A DNA stretch of 64,000 nt, taken from positions 124,001 through 188,000 of the forward strand of contig CALEIS010000135.1 of the NCBI GenBank assembly GCA_937877675.1, written 5' to 3'. The notes below the pieces were generated by a model. It was not told the DNA's origin. It saw nothing but the letters and a program-made list of their open reading frames with translations, and made no database searches. Origin of the DNA: an uncultured Clostridia bacterium. Lineage in GTDB: Bacteria; Bacillota; Clostridia; Oscillospirales; Acutalibacteraceae. A program made the position numbers and the translations under genes. Positions 28,475 through 38,935 of the stretch are shown piece by piece. Positions within the stretch are counted from its first letter, which is position 1. Every line of letters starts with the position of its first letter.

Positions 28475-30880
28475 TTATGCGTTCCAGTATGTAGTAACAT
28501 TCCATTTACCGCCAGCTTTATTAGTGAAGGAAGATGAGGCATAAGGTCTTGGTTCGGTTGAATATTTTTCGCCAGGTTGGCTAGAATTAGGAACGATACC
28601 CAATGCTTCACGAACTTCTTCATCCCATTGTAAAGACTTATCTACACCAAAGGTGATATAAGCGAAAGTATTCATGGTATTTTTTGTTTTCAAAATATTG
28701 ACGATATGAAGAATTGATTCTTTATCGAGTTTAGAATAAGCGAACATATTTTTACCTGAAGTAAGGGAAATGAGGTCACTCTTGAAAGAGGTGAGTTTAT
28801 AGCACTAATTGAACATATCATCAGCATTTGTGAGGTTATCAATATTACCTTCAAAAGAAGTAAGATTAGTTGCATAGAACATCTTAGCAGAGGTTAGTAG
28901 TGAAGGCATATTAGTATTCCACGAAGATAATGCTGTATAATAGAACATAGAATTACCTGTTACTAGATTATCTAAATTACCTGAAAATTGTCGCAATTTA
29001 GATTGAGAATCGAACATTCTATAACCAGTTGTCAATTTAGGTAAATCTTTATCCCAATTTGTAAGTTTTGCCCAAGCAGTACGTGACCAGAAATATATGG
29101 CGAACATACCATATCCTGATTCAAGATTAGGGAACTAAACATTCACATTATTAAGAGTTGAAGAATAGAACATATAATCACCATTCTTGAGGGAAGAGAA
29201 GTCACCATTCAAAGATGAAATTCCTGAATAATAGAACATATGGTCGCCATCAACTAAGTTAGGAACATTGATTGCAGTAGAACCAATACTTGAATTATAG
29301 AACATATGAAATACACCAGTAACTTTAGGGAAAGACAAATATGGTGGAATTTCCTAGGTTACTTCTACTGTCTATGTTATAGTAACAGTCTAACCATTTT
29401 CATTGACTTCTTCTCTAGTAACGGTTTCTTCTCTAGTGACATTTGTTGCAGGTAATCTTGAAATGCCATCACAATTATAGAACATACTATTGGCAACAAC
29501 AAGTGATGGGAATTCGTTAGGAAGTTGTGATAAGTTTGAACAATTATAGAACATAGAACTACCTGTTACCAAATTATCTAAAGTACAATCACCCAATGAT
29601 TGTAAAGCAGTACAGTTATAGAACATTTTTGTACCTGTTTTAATATTGGAAAGATTGCCATCCATTACAGTAAGGTCAAATTGATATTTGAATAATTCTG
29701 TACCATCTTCGAGATTCTTCAAACCATAACCAATTACATTTGACTTTTTGTCATAATTTACATAAGTGAATGAATCGCTAATTTCTACTGTAATACCATT
29801 TGTAGCAACCATTAGATTACCTACGAAACCAAGGATAGAGAACTTTGCTTGAGCAAGGTACATACTATCTTCTGTTATAGAGGTGAATAACAAATCAAAC
29901 TCTTCTTTAGTGATAATTTGACCTTCTTTATCGAAGTAGATATATTTTATGATTTCTTCCATACCCTACAAAGCAACGCCATTGAGAGTAACATCATGGA
30001 ATGAAATAACAGTTTTACAATTAGAATCTTTAATACCTTGGATGTTGATAGTGAAGTATCCTGTGAGAGTTACTTCTTGTTCGCAAATAATCTTATCATT
30101 ATAATCAGATAAATCAAAACTTCTTGTGATGTTTACCTTATCACTTTCAATCATTTTACCCTTGGAATACCAATTGACCGTCCATCCTTTAGCTTCAAAA
30201 GATGTAACCATATCCAACCAAGTTTTATACCCAACCTTTTGAGCATATTCTGTAATACTATCGAATGTATCTGAGCAATCTAAACCAATATCAATTCTAT
30301 GAAGGCTTGCCTATGACTTCTTATATTGATGTAACGTATTGTAAATCATTCTTACAGAAGAAGGAGAAAGTTTACAACTGCTAAACATTTCAGTACCATC
30401 TTCGAGTGATTCCAAATTGCCCACAAATGTTGATAATTCAGAACAACCCTTGAACATTCCTTTACCATTCTTTAGATTTTTTATAAAACCTGAGAAAGTA
30501 GTAATCTTGGCGTTTTGGAACATATATTCTGCAACCTCAAGATTAGGCATATCCTAAGAAAATGTGAGCAAGTTAGTGTTGCCAAACATTTTTATTGCAG
30601 ATTGCAAGAGAGGGAATGATGAATTGAACTAGGTAATATCAGAATATGTAAACATATTATCACCTATAATGAGATTTGGTAATTCCATATCCCATTTAGT
30701 AATTGAGGAGTTATAGAACATGGAAACACCTGATTCTAAGTAATTTAGAGGGCAATCCCATGAAGTAAAGTTTGTATCTCTGAAAAGATTATCACCTTTT
30801 CTGATAGTCTTTACGTTTGAATCGTTTGAGAGTTCGATTTCTCCGTTATTATTCTGTTTGTAAAAGAGTACGTTATACAT
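28475..30880 (-). CDS. DUF285/BspA-type LRR fibre protein B, two LRR blocks, TAG-recoded
   Basis: An 801-residue protein across TAGs at 30629, 30311, 29966, 29390, 29135, 28805 and others, ending at TAA 28475-28477. A first LRR block ends in the cap CKLSPSSVRMIYNTL. A beta-rich non-repeat part follows (~220-380, with SNCKTVISFHDVTLNGVAL and ITKEEFDLLFTSI). A second LRR block ends in the cap SKLDKESILHIVNIL, then a C-terminal tail with GGKWNVTTYWNA. The two-block layout suggests a duplicated receptor-binding module. Adjacent LRR genes on either side point to an array of alternative or co-assembled fibres. Confidence 0.8.
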
Positions 30881-30906
30881 GATATTATATGAATTTACTT
30901 ATTTGA

Positions 30907-33900
30907 TTAGGCGAATGGTGTCTGTGGTGAAAGCTTGACAGTCCATTTAGCGTTATTGGCATTTGTTACTGTTATTGTTGTAGTATATTGTGTTTCTTCT
31001 ATGAGTTCAACACCTTCCATTGAGAGAATTTGTTGTAATAAACCTGTTTTGAAAGGAATATTTGAATTATAACCAATAGCCATTCTACCAATTGCAAATG
31101 GAGTTTTATTTTCTCTTAGTGTTGCTTTTGCAGTAGTTGTAAGTAGATAATCATATGTTTTATTATCTAATTTTTCTTGTGTTAAACCTTGATTGTTTCT
31201 AAGACAATTGATAATGCCAATAACAGAATCTTCATTCAAGATACAATTAGCAAACATATCTGATGCTTCAACTAAGTTTTTCAATTGTCCTTCTGGTGAA
31301 GTGTCGAAGTGTTCAAGTGAGTTACACGCTTGGAACATGGAATTACCACTTTGAAGTTTTGGCAAAATCATATTTGCAGCACTCAAATAGTAATTGGAGT
31401 AGAACATTCTATCACCAATTACAAGTTTTGGTAAGTTGAATGTTGTTCCTGTTGTGAGATGTTTTTCAGAATCATAATTTGGTGTAGGTACATAATAGAA
31501 TGCACAATCAAACATAGATTCAGCTATTTCAAGCGAATTGAAATTGACAGTATTATTTGTTTTTGTTACCTTATAAAATGTGGATGTTGTATAAACAAAC
31601 ATATTAGAACCATTTACGATTGTTGCATTATTACCTGTCAAACTAAGCTAATCAAGATTTGCCTATGAAAGTTTCACGCAACGGTTGAATAAACCATCTG
31701 CATTCTGTAATTTAGGGGAGTGTAAAGTTGCATGCGTCATATTACCACAATTACTAAGAATATTTTTGGCAGTTGTAGCATTAGGAGCATAAATGTCAAT
31801 TGACTTCAAGTTAGTACATTGCTAGAACATACTTTCAAGATTAGTTGCCACAGGGAGAATAATACCATTGACTGCATCAAATGCGGATTCCCCTGTTCTA
31901 TGAAGTACAGTACCGTCAGAAGCAACTGCTTCATATATAGGATGTTGCATATTTGTACAATTCTTGAACATAGCATAAGCATCTTTCAATTCATTGAGAA
32001 TCGCTTGATTTACGGTTGAACCTGATGATGTAGTTTTTTGAGTTGCGGAAAGAAAACCACCATGTGCTCCATTTGTTATTCCTTCAAACATTGATTTTGC
32101 TGATTGGATTACAGGAAGATTGAACTTAGAACCAACTAGCTTTGTACACCCCTTGAACATTGAGTTTGCATTCTTTAAGCTCTTCATGTCAAACAATTTT
32201 CCATCATTAGAATTATCTGGCTGTGAATATAATTCAACACATCCTTCAAACATTGAGTTCGCATTGACAATAACAGAAGCAACGTCAGGATATGTAGTAT
32301 GGTAATTTTCACGATGAAGAATTGTCTATACATAGTTTAGATTACTTCCCATGAATGCCTCATTTGCTGTCCCTATGTAACCTAAATGAATCTGTGGTTC
32401 ATTATAAAAAATACAATTTTTGAATATTTTAGAACAATCCTCGTGGGGAGAAAGTAATCGAACATTTATTGATTCAACTACTGATGCTGTTTTTGGATAA
32501 AAGTTTACATTTTCAAACATACTACGTGTAGTAACGCCTGATGATAATCTATTCTATGCATTATTATCATTTCCTTGAACCTATACCTTAACACTGATAT
32601 TTCCACGTGATTGAAAATTTGAATTATAAAATAATTTGTCGAGATTCAATCCCTTTGTAGGATTATCTAATACTTTTTTGGTACAAGTATTTTCAAGAAT
32701 TATACTTGACATGAACGTAGCATTCTCAAACATGTTTGAGTAGTTTGGTTTAGTATCAGAGTCAACTAGAGACTTCAAGCCACACTTCATTTCAGTATCA
32801 AAAATAGAATCCTTGAAGAATCCTGAGTAGTTTGCATTGTGGGTATAATTGGGGAGCATTATATAACCAAAATCAGCAGAGAATGTAAGAGGTGTAGAAT
32901 TTGAAATTACAATGTATCCGCTACCACCTGTTGTAAATGTTGTACCTGTGAACATAAGGTCACGGTTAGTAAGATTTGAGCAATCTGTCAATGTAATCTA
33001 AGGTTTTCTTAAAGTTGCTTGAGCAAACATCTTTGAGCAATCTTTCAACTTCTATGAGAAATGGAATTCAGTTTTTTCATTTGAAATGTTAGTTGTACTG
33101 AACATTCCTTGACCATGAACAAGTGATGCCATTCTAAAATAATTAGGTTCAACTTTACCATTCCAACCATAGAACGCATTGTTACCAGATGTAATGTTTT
33201 CACTAAAGAGGCTTGTGTCAATAGTTGATGTAGTTGTATCAATTGGCTTTGCTCCGTAGAAAATTTTATCAGCGATTATTTCATTTGCTCCATCTGTTCT
33301 AAGTTTTACATTACTAATATAACAATTATTGAACATGTCAGCAGAATTAGTCAATGAACCTACTGAAAGTACCAAGTTAAGACCGTTAGAAGGTGTTTGA
33401 GAATCCTTGAACATACCTTGGGTTTCCGTAAGATTAGAAGCAGATATGTTGAGATGAGATGTCAAATTTACATTTGAGAACATACCATTAGCACTTTGTA
33501 ATTCAGGTAATGTTGTTGGAGTAAATGATTCAATTGAAGAATTCAAAAACATTTCATCTGCTACTTGAAGTACAGGAAGCTCTTCGATTTCAAAAGTTAC
33601 CAATGAACTGTTGGTAAACATGTTATCTGAAACTTCGAGACGGTCAAGAGGCTCAGTCCAAGATGATAATGTTTTATCATTCATGAACATTTTAGAGCCA
33701 TCAATGAGAACTTTATTAGTAGCTTTATATGTGAAATAGATTTCATTAGCATAATCATCAATAATCATATAATTAGACTATGGGTCAATCTTTTCACGTC
33801 CAACCAATTTGTAATACTACTCAGGTAAAGTAATACCATTCTCATCGGCATTTGTTTCCCCTTGAACTATCAATTTGTCAACAGTGAGCTATTTTATTTT

Positions 33901-33966
33901 TGCATTTCTAATGTCTGCAACTGTTGCTCTTAAACTTGCGGTCTTCGTTGTATAATTCTTTGACAT
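30907..33966 (-). CDS. DUF285/BspA-type LRR fibre protein C with shared N-terminal module, TAG-recoded
   Basis: A 1019-residue protein: the frame is open from ATG 33966 to TAA 30907-30909 only with TAG as sense (33052, 32581, 32326, 31822 among others). The N-terminus MSKNYTTKTASLRATVADIR is shared with the proteins at 49198 and 57412, suggesting a common attachment module. The middle is a long divergent LRR array (MFxNxxx units, cap CILNEDSVIGIINCL at ~850), and the C-terminus has TTTITVTNANNAKWTVKL. It is first in the minus-strand LRR operon behind a late promoter motif. A tail-fibre function is inferred. Confidence 0.8.
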
Positions 33967-33975
33967 TTTCTAAAT

Positions 33976-33983
33976 TATTTATC
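33976..33983 (-). promoter_or_regulatory. late-type promoter motif (GATAAATA)
   Basis: Minus-strand T4-late-like octamer; ATG 33966 at +5. It lies back to back with an early promoter on the plus strand. Confidence 0.55.
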
Positions 33984-33992
33984 AAAAAACTC

Positions 33993-34021
33993 TTGACATT
34001 AGAAATCCAATGTGGTATTAT
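33993..34021 (+). promoter_or_regulatory. early-type promoter
   Basis: TTGACA 33993-33998, 17-bp spacer, TATTAT 34016-34021; leader of ~20 nt. Confidence 0.8.
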
Positions 34022-34047
34022 TCTCTCGTAACAAATCAAGAAAAATC

Positions 34048-34383
34048 ATGAGAACAGAAATCGTAGCAACAGTAGTAGGAGGAATTGTAGCAGTAGCATC
34101 ATTGACCTTTTGTTTTCTTGCAGAAGATAAATGTGAGCATGTTGTACAATCAGCACAATTCACAAGTGTAGGAGGAACAGATGAGGTTGTTCAGCATGAT
34201 TGGGAGTGCAAGTTCTGTATTGAGGACGGTTATAACGGTGACGGTAAGGTAATGTTCCATTATATTGATAAGTACACACGTAATGTTGACCATAGTATTA
34301 CATTTGTAGGTCATGATGGACTACTGTGGACGATTCCTTATCCTTACTTTTACATTCATGTGAATCCAAACTACAAGAAGTAA
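34048..34383 (+). CDS. small exported or membrane-anchored protein
   Basis: A 111-residue protein with an N-terminal hydrophobic segment (TEIVATVVGGIVAVASLTFCFL, ~3-24) followed by a polar domain containing two Cys pairs (CEHVV, CKFC). ATG 34048 is preferred over an in-frame TTG inside the promoter. No family recognised. It could sit in the inner membrane with the polar part outside. Confidence 0.6.
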   Translation: MRTEIVATVVGGIVAVASLTFCFLAEDKCEHVVQSAQFTSVGGTDEVVQHDWECKFCIEDGYNGDGKVMFHYIDKYTRNVDHSITFVGHDGLLWTIPYPYFYIHVNPNYKK

Positions 34384-34395
34384 AAAGAACTGTTG

Positions 34396-34401
34396 TATAA
34401 T
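34396..34401 (+). promoter_or_regulatory. AGAAC-type promoter without a -35 box, leaderless
   Basis: AGAACTGTTGTATAATA; no TTGACA. The predicted start equals ATG 34408. Confidence 0.7.
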
Positions 34402-34407
34402 AGATTT

Positions 34408-34605
34408 ATGAAGATTTCAGAGATAAAGTTTTCTAATTGTATGGACGATACGGAGTTGATTGCTGCTGTATCGGAGATTACAGAGAAGCTAGTAGATAAG
34501 ATTTACATAGCAGAGGACATGGCTGACGCTTATAGGGACGGATACGAAGGAGGAATTCATAAAGTTCTGAGTGACGGACGTGTAGTTTGGGTATCAAACA
34601 AATAA
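34408..34605 (+). CDS. small hypothetical protein, leaderless
   Basis: A 65-residue protein (MKISEIKFSNCMDDTELIAA...), acidic and helical with a beta hairpin at the end (VLSDGRVVWVSNK). ATG 34408 is exactly at the predicted +1. No family recognised. Confidence 0.65.
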   Translation: MKISEIKFSNCMDDTELIAAVSEITEKLVDKIYIAEDMADAYRDGYEGGIHKVLSDGRVVWVSNK

Positions 34606-34616
34606 GAATTTTAATT

Positions 34617-35894
34617 ATGATTATGCGTAAGAGTAATAAGAAAGATGGCGAGCCTTTGACGCTCGATGGACTGATGAGTGAACTGAATAACCTGTTTGGT
34701 AGCCGTAAGGATGACCCTAAGGCTGTGGACATCAGGAGTATGATTCAGTCTCTAGTCAATGGTGAAGCAGGTTTTGAGGAAGAAGATGAACAACCTGAAA
34801 TGATTACTACTGAGGATGGTACTGTTGGTATTGACATTTCTAATGAAGACCTTAGTGGTGGAATGATTGGTTATAATAGTATTACTGATGCAAGCAAAGC
34901 AGATGGTAACATTATGACCCAAGACATTTACGGTGTTAATATTCCCATTCTTGCTTTCATTGCTCCTAATCATATGATGGAGGGTGTTGTGGAAACTATT
35001 CGTTCAATGACTCGTCCTACCATTGTTGCTAAGGAGTATGTAGGTGGAGTTGTTAGTGTTCTTAAAGCTTCTATTGCTTGTGGCAAAAAGCGTGAGAATC
35101 TTATTGAGAAGCGTGGTTCTATCAACGCCCTTGTATTTGATGAGAAGAATGGTATGTGCCGTATGTCTATCAATCGTAAGGATGGTTATGATTTCATCTT
35201 TGGTGAGAATGGTGTAACACGATTCATTATCTTTGATGAGCTGTCATGTCCTGCCACTATTCCTACTGACATTGTACAGGATGACCGTAAGTGGGGTAAG
35301 CGTATGACTTCTGAGCTTCCTAAGATGATTGAACAGTGTATTGAGGAGTCTAAGTCTAATGAGAAGAAGCTTCCTTTTGCTGATGCAGTAAAACCTGCTC
35401 TTACAAAAATTGATATTCCAATGTTGGATAAGAAGACTACTCTTTGTAATCTTCCTGAAACTTGTGCATTTGAGGATTGTCCTCATGATGTTAAGAAGCC
35501 CCTTATTGCTGACATTATGAAGGACTTTGCTGATGCCAAGGGTAGTGGTAAGGTAGGAAAGGACACCTTTGTAGAGTTCATGAAGCCTGAGAATAAGGAA
35601 GCTGTAGCTGCTGCCGTAGCTACTTCTGTGGCAGAGCGTCAGAAACCTGTTGAAGATGTCATTGAAAAGGATGAGGTTACTAAGGCAGTAGAGAGTGCTA
35701 TCTATGAGAATGCTGAGGATGATTTCTCTGATGAGGATACCAATCCTGATTGCTTCCGTTGTATTGCAGAATACATGGCTAAGGAAGGTGTAGACAGCAT
35801 TAGCTTCTGGACTGACGGTGAGGGTCTTATTCACTGTGATGTGCAGATTAAGACTGTCTACAAGGTGGAACTTGAGGATTCTGATAAGAAGTAA
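34617..35894 (+). CDS. unknown 425-residue early protein
   Basis: A soluble protein with an acidic linker (~45-65), a globular core (YGVNIPILAFIAPNHMMEGVVETIRSM, ~100-230), and a C-terminal acidic region. Two CxxC-like elements (CNLPETCAFEDCPHD, DCFRCIAEYMAKEG) suggest metal binding but are unproven. A DIVQDDRKWGKRM element is also distinctive. No family recognised. It starts 11 nt after the previous gene and is followed directly by a membrane protein gene. No TAG codons. Confidence 0.65.
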   Translation: MIMRKSNKKDGEPLTLDGLMSELNNLFGSRKDDPKAVDIRSMIQSLVNGEAGFEEEDEQPEMITTEDGTVGIDISNEDLSGGMIGYNSITDASKADGNIMTQDIYGVNIPILAFIAPNHMMEGVVETIRSMTRPTIVAKEYVGGVVSVLKASIACGKKRENLIEKRGSINALVFDEKNGMCRMSINRKDGYDFIFGENGVTRFIIFDELSCPATIPTDIVQDDRKWGKRMTSELPKMIEQCIEESKSNEKKLPFADAVKPALTKIDIPMLDKKTTLCNLPETCAFEDCPHDVKKPLIADIMKDFADAKGSGKVGKDTFVEFMKPENKEAVAAAVATSVAERQKPVEDVIEKDEVTKAVESAIYENAEDDFSDEDTNPDCFRCIAEYMAKEGVDSISFWTDGEGLIHCDVQIKTVYKVELEDSDKK

Positions 35895-36259
35895 TGATGT
35901 TCCTCTATTCAATTGTAATGCTTCTACATGACTTTGTAGAAGCTTACATTGAAGAACCTTATAACAATCTAAAGGGGTTCTTCAATGCTATTTGGACAAT
36001 CTTGACAGACATTAAGTTTTGGCTTGTGTTCTGCATCATTATCCTCATTAGTATTATCCCCTTTGGAGTTCTCCTTACTCAACAAGAAAAACTCGCTGCA
36101 TCTAAAATTGATGCTCATATCATTCTCCATGATGGACGTGAATTCAAAATGAAGAAATCTGAGATTTATGAACATGCAGGAGCAGTAACTTTCAAGACTG
36201 AGAACGGAGAAGAAATTACAACAACTTTATATACAATAACTTATAAACACAATAACTGA
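35894..36259 (+). CDS. membrane protein
   Basis: A 121-residue protein. An N-terminal region with a helix ~1-20 and a strong membrane helix ~42-62 (FWLVFCIIILISIIPFGVLL) are followed by a soluble C-terminal domain (~65-121, VTFKTENGEEITTTLY). ATG overlaps the preceding TAA. No family recognised. Confidence 0.6.
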   Translation: MMFLYSIVMLLHDFVEAYIEEPYNNLKGFFNAIWTILTDIKFWLVFCIIILISIIPFGVLLTQQEKLAASKIDAHIILHDGREFKMKKSEIYEHAGAVTFKTENGEEITTTLYTITYKHNN

Positions 36260-36267
36260 TAATAACT

Positions 36268-36906
36268 ATGATGTTTGAACTGAATAGCAAACCTAAGAAG
36301 CTGGTGGTACAGCGTCACACGAAGTCTAACAACTGGCTGACTGAGGCTGTGATGACCAAGGATGAGATTAAGTATGAGATTGAGATTACTCATGATGAGG
36401 ATAAGACTACTTGTGTAAATGAAATTCTACCCTCTCGTTCATGGACTACTGAGGAAGTTTACTACATCCTTGAGATGGCAGAGATTCCTGGTGAGGGAAC
36501 AGGGTATGGTGAACTTGAGACACAGCCTGTTCGCATTCTTAATGAGCATGGTAAGGTAATTCTCTCTACTGCTTCTCATGATTTCCTCATTGCAGCAGGT
36601 CGTGCAGGTCACATTACTGTTCGTGAACCTCTTGAGACTGTTGACGGTAAGACTACTTATAAGATGGAGTGTTATTCCACTAAGAATACTGCTTATCCTC
36701 ATATGCGTGAATTCCAGCGTTTCATTGGTAAGCATAAGGGTATCAGCCACGTTACTAAGTATCCTCGTGATGAAAAGGATGGTTGGGAACAGATTTGGAA
36801 GGTCTACTTCAAGGACGGTTCTGATGTAACTGTAGGCACTCACCAGCTTTATATGCTCAACGGTATGCCTGTAAGTCACTTTTCAGGAGATACTTACAAC
36901 GTATAA
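36268..36906 (+). CDS. unknown early protein
   Basis: A 212-residue protein in two parts: residues 1-95 (KPKKLVVQRHTKSNNWLTEAVMTKDEI..., EEVYYILEMAEIPGEG) and a C-terminal domain (~130-212) with HMREFQRFIGKHKGISHVTKYPRDEKDG and VYFKDGSDVTVGTHQLY. No family recognised. It ends the operon before a strong terminator. Confidence 0.6.
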   Translation: MMFELNSKPKKLVVQRHTKSNNWLTEAVMTKDEIKYEIEITHDEDKTTCVNEILPSRSWTTEEVYYILEMAEIPGEGTGYGELETQPVRILNEHGKVILSTASHDFLIAAGRAGHITVREPLETVDGKTTYKMECYSTKNTAYPHMREFQRFIGKHKGISHVTKYPRDEKDGWEQIWKVYFKDGSDVTVGTHQLYMLNGMPVSHFSGDTYNV

Positions 36907-36936
36907 TTTCCCCCAAATCATTATTCATAACAACTG

Positions 36937-36975
36937 GGAGAATTCTTGAAAAAGAATTCTCCTTTTTCTTTATAA
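36937..36975 (+). terminator. Rho-independent terminator
   Basis: Stem GGAGAATTCTT / AAGAATTCTCC, GAAA loop, then TTTTTCTTT. Confidence 0.9.
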
Positions 36976-36981
36976 ATTCTC

Positions 36982-37010
36982 TTGACAAAATTACAGAACA
37001 AGTGTATAAT
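36982..37010 (+). promoter_or_regulatory. early-type promoter, leaderless
   Basis: TTGACA 36982-36987, 17-bp spacer with CAGAAC, TATAAT 37005-37010. The predicted start equals ATG 37017. Confidence 0.85.
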
Positions 37011-37016
37011 AAAGGC

Positions 37017-38084
37017 ATGGAAACTATTAAACCAAAAGATGTGTTTATTGCCACTATTGGGCATGTAAAGGAGCATCCTAATGCTGATGCTCTCGAACTT
37101 GCCTACGTAAAGAACTGGCAATGTGTAGTGAAGAAAGGAGTATTCCAAAAGGGAGATGAGGTAGTATACATTGTCCCTGATGCTCTCATTGATAAGGAAC
37201 AGCCTTGGGCTGAGGGCTTTATCAAGTATCTTGGAAGTGGTGGTCGAGTAAAGACTGTGAAGCTCCGTAATCAGATGTCTTGTGGTATTCTCATTAGTGT
37301 GAATGACCCTATCTTTGAGGGAATTGATTTACATGCAGAGAATCTTGCAGACTGTCTTGGTATTGGTCACTGGTCTGCACCTCCTCCCAAGGATTTGTCT
37401 GCTCTTCGTGCTTGTCTGCCTAATGGTGTAGAGAAGTCTGATGAAGAGAACTGGCAATCTCTTGAAGAGGAAGATTTGCACCTTGGCGAGCCTTGCCTTG
37501 TAACAAAGAAGATGGACGGTTCTTCTGCTGTGATTTACTACAATCCTCAGGATGATAACCTTGAGATTTGCTCTCGTTCTCTTTCCTTGAAGTTGGAGTG
37601 TCATAACAACTACACGGCTGCTCTACTTCCTTATGCTGATACTGTGAAGTTCCTTGCTCTTTACACTAACGGTCCAGTAGCAATCCGTGGTGAAGTCTGT
37701 GGTGTAGGTATCAATGGTAACAAGGCTAATAAGGATGCCAAGGGTCAGCTTGGATTCTACATGTATGGAACACGATTCCCTAATGCAGAGACTCAGGAAG
37801 AGCGTATGGGACGATGGGGACAGGTTACTCACTTCCTCCGTGTAAATGAGTTCCTTACTGATGTCATCGCTAACAAGGAAACCTACCGTGGTGTATACGG
37901 TGATTTGGTAGACAGAATCAAGGTGTTCAAGACTGTTCCTATCATTGAGGAGAGTGTTGTGTCCATTGAGCTTCTACAGAAGTACCGTGATATGGATAAG
38001 GATTTTGGTGAGGGTGTTGTTCTCAATGGTCACACATTCTCTTACAAGTCCAAGTCTGATGATTACTACGCAAGCATGAAGTAA
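37017..38084 (+). CDS. RNA ligase (DRB0094 family, N-terminal OB domain)
   Basis: ATP-dependent ligase that seals RNA ends through a covalent lysyl-AMP. An N-terminal OB-fold-like domain (~1-120) carries GHVKEHPNADALELA and the KLRNQMSCGILI element. The nucleotidyltransferase domain follows with motif I KMDG (catalytic Lys at ~165), RGEVCG (224-229, motif III-like), EGVV (332-335, motif IV) and SYKSKS (342-347, motif V). At 355 residues the length fits the DRB0094-type ligases. The start follows from promoter position. Together with the RlaP-like gene at 38936 it suggests an RNA-repair function. Confidence 0.85.
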   Translation: METIKPKDVFIATIGHVKEHPNADALELAYVKNWQCVVKKGVFQKGDEVVYIVPDALIDKEQPWAEGFIKYLGSGGRVKTVKLRNQMSCGILISVNDPIFEGIDLHAENLADCLGIGHWSAPPPKDLSALRACLPNGVEKSDEENWQSLEEEDLHLGEPCLVTKKMDGSSAVIYYNPQDDNLEICSRSLSLKLECHNNYTAALLPYADTVKFLALYTNGPVAIRGEVCGVGINGNKANKDAKGQLGFYMYGTRFPNAETQEERMGRWGQVTHFLRVNEFLTDVIANKETYRGVYGDLVDRIKVFKTVPIIEESVVSIELLQKYRDMDKDFGEGVVLNGHTFSYKSKSDDYYASMK

Positions 38085-38085
38085 A

Positions 38086-38268
38086 ATGAAGTACGAATAC
38101 AAAGGAAAGTGTTACGAATTTTTTAATGAAATTGTAGTGGATGCAAATGGGATGTCAAATCTAGGGTGGGAGCTAGTCTCCTACTTTCGTGAGTCTACTG
38201 TTATTAATGGTAATAGCGTGGAGCGTGCAAATCCTTGGACTGCAATTTATAGGAAACAAACTTTGTAA
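38086..38268 (+). CDS. DUF4177-like small protein
   Basis: A 60-residue protein (MKYEYKGKCYEFFNEIVVDAN...) whose end GWELVSYF...WTAIYRKQ resembles DUF4177, a short family of unknown function. It starts 1 nt after the RNA ligase stop, so it is translated in the same operon. Confidence 0.5.
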   Translation: MKYEYKGKCYEFFNEIVVDANGMSNLGWELVSYFRESTVINGNSVERANPWTAIYRKQTL

Positions 38269-38274
38269 AGATTT

Positions 38275-38901
38275 ATGAAAACGATTGAAGATGAAGTAAA
38301 TGAACTCCACACATTTGTAGTGGAGTCACTTGATAGAGTTGAAATCAACAAATGGGGAGATACCTATTCAGTTAGTATTGGTAATGGTGACAAGGAGTTG
38401 AATTTCCATGTTGATAAGACTGAAGAGTTTCCTTGTTTTGCGAGATATAACATTTCTCGCATTAGGGGAGCACAAACAAATGGACGTTATGAAAAATACT
38501 CCAAGACCATTAAGAAGATTTATCAGATTTTGGAGAAGGAGTATGCCATTCGTGAAGAGAAAGATGGTGATGATTTCTTCCGAGATTACATTCAGAAAAT
38601 CCTTGACTACGATGAGAGAGATGAGGAAAATGATTTTGGTGAGCCTATGCACACTGAGTTTCTCCCTGATTGTCCCCTTGAAGTAGGAAAGACTTATCTT
38701 GTTCCATTGCAACTAATAGCCAAGGAGAGACGATTTGATGGAGGTAGAGGAACTGAGTATTACAAGTTCAACTATCGAACTGAGGATTATGGTTATCGTC
38801 CTTTCTCAATTGTTGATTGGAGAATGTGTAAAGACATTCAGCCATTTGAGGAGAAAAAAGAAGAGGAAAAAGAATTACCAAAATCCACAACTTTTTGTTG
38901 A
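38275..38901 (+). CDS. unknown early protein
   Basis: A 208-residue protein with an N-terminal alpha/beta part (ESLDRVEINKWGDTYSVSIG), a helical middle, and a C-terminal beta domain with LEVGKTYLVPLQLIAKERR, similar in pattern to VGKSYWAWVHW in the protein at 17976. It ends with a Lys/Glu-rich tail. Its TGA stop lies within the TTGACA of the next promoter. No family recognised. Confidence 0.6.
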   Translation: MKTIEDEVNELHTFVVESLDRVEINKWGDTYSVSIGNGDKELNFHVDKTEEFPCFARYNISRIRGAQTNGRYEKYSKTIKKIYQILEKEYAIREEKDGDDFFRDYIQKILDYDERDEENDFGEPMHTEFLPDCPLEVGKTYLVPLQLIAKERRFDGGRGTEYYKFNYRTEDYGYRPFSIVDWRMCKDIQPFEEKKEEEKELPKSTTFC

Positions 38902-38926
38902 CAAACTAATCTAAAAGTGGTATAAT
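38898..38926 (+). promoter_or_regulatory. early-type promoter, near-leaderless
   Basis: TTGACA 38898-38903, 17-bp spacer, TATAAT 38921-38926. The predicted start 38933 is 3 nt before ATG 38936; the -35 contains the TGA stop of the upstream gene. Confidence 0.85.
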
Positions 38927-38935
38927 AACTGCGTT

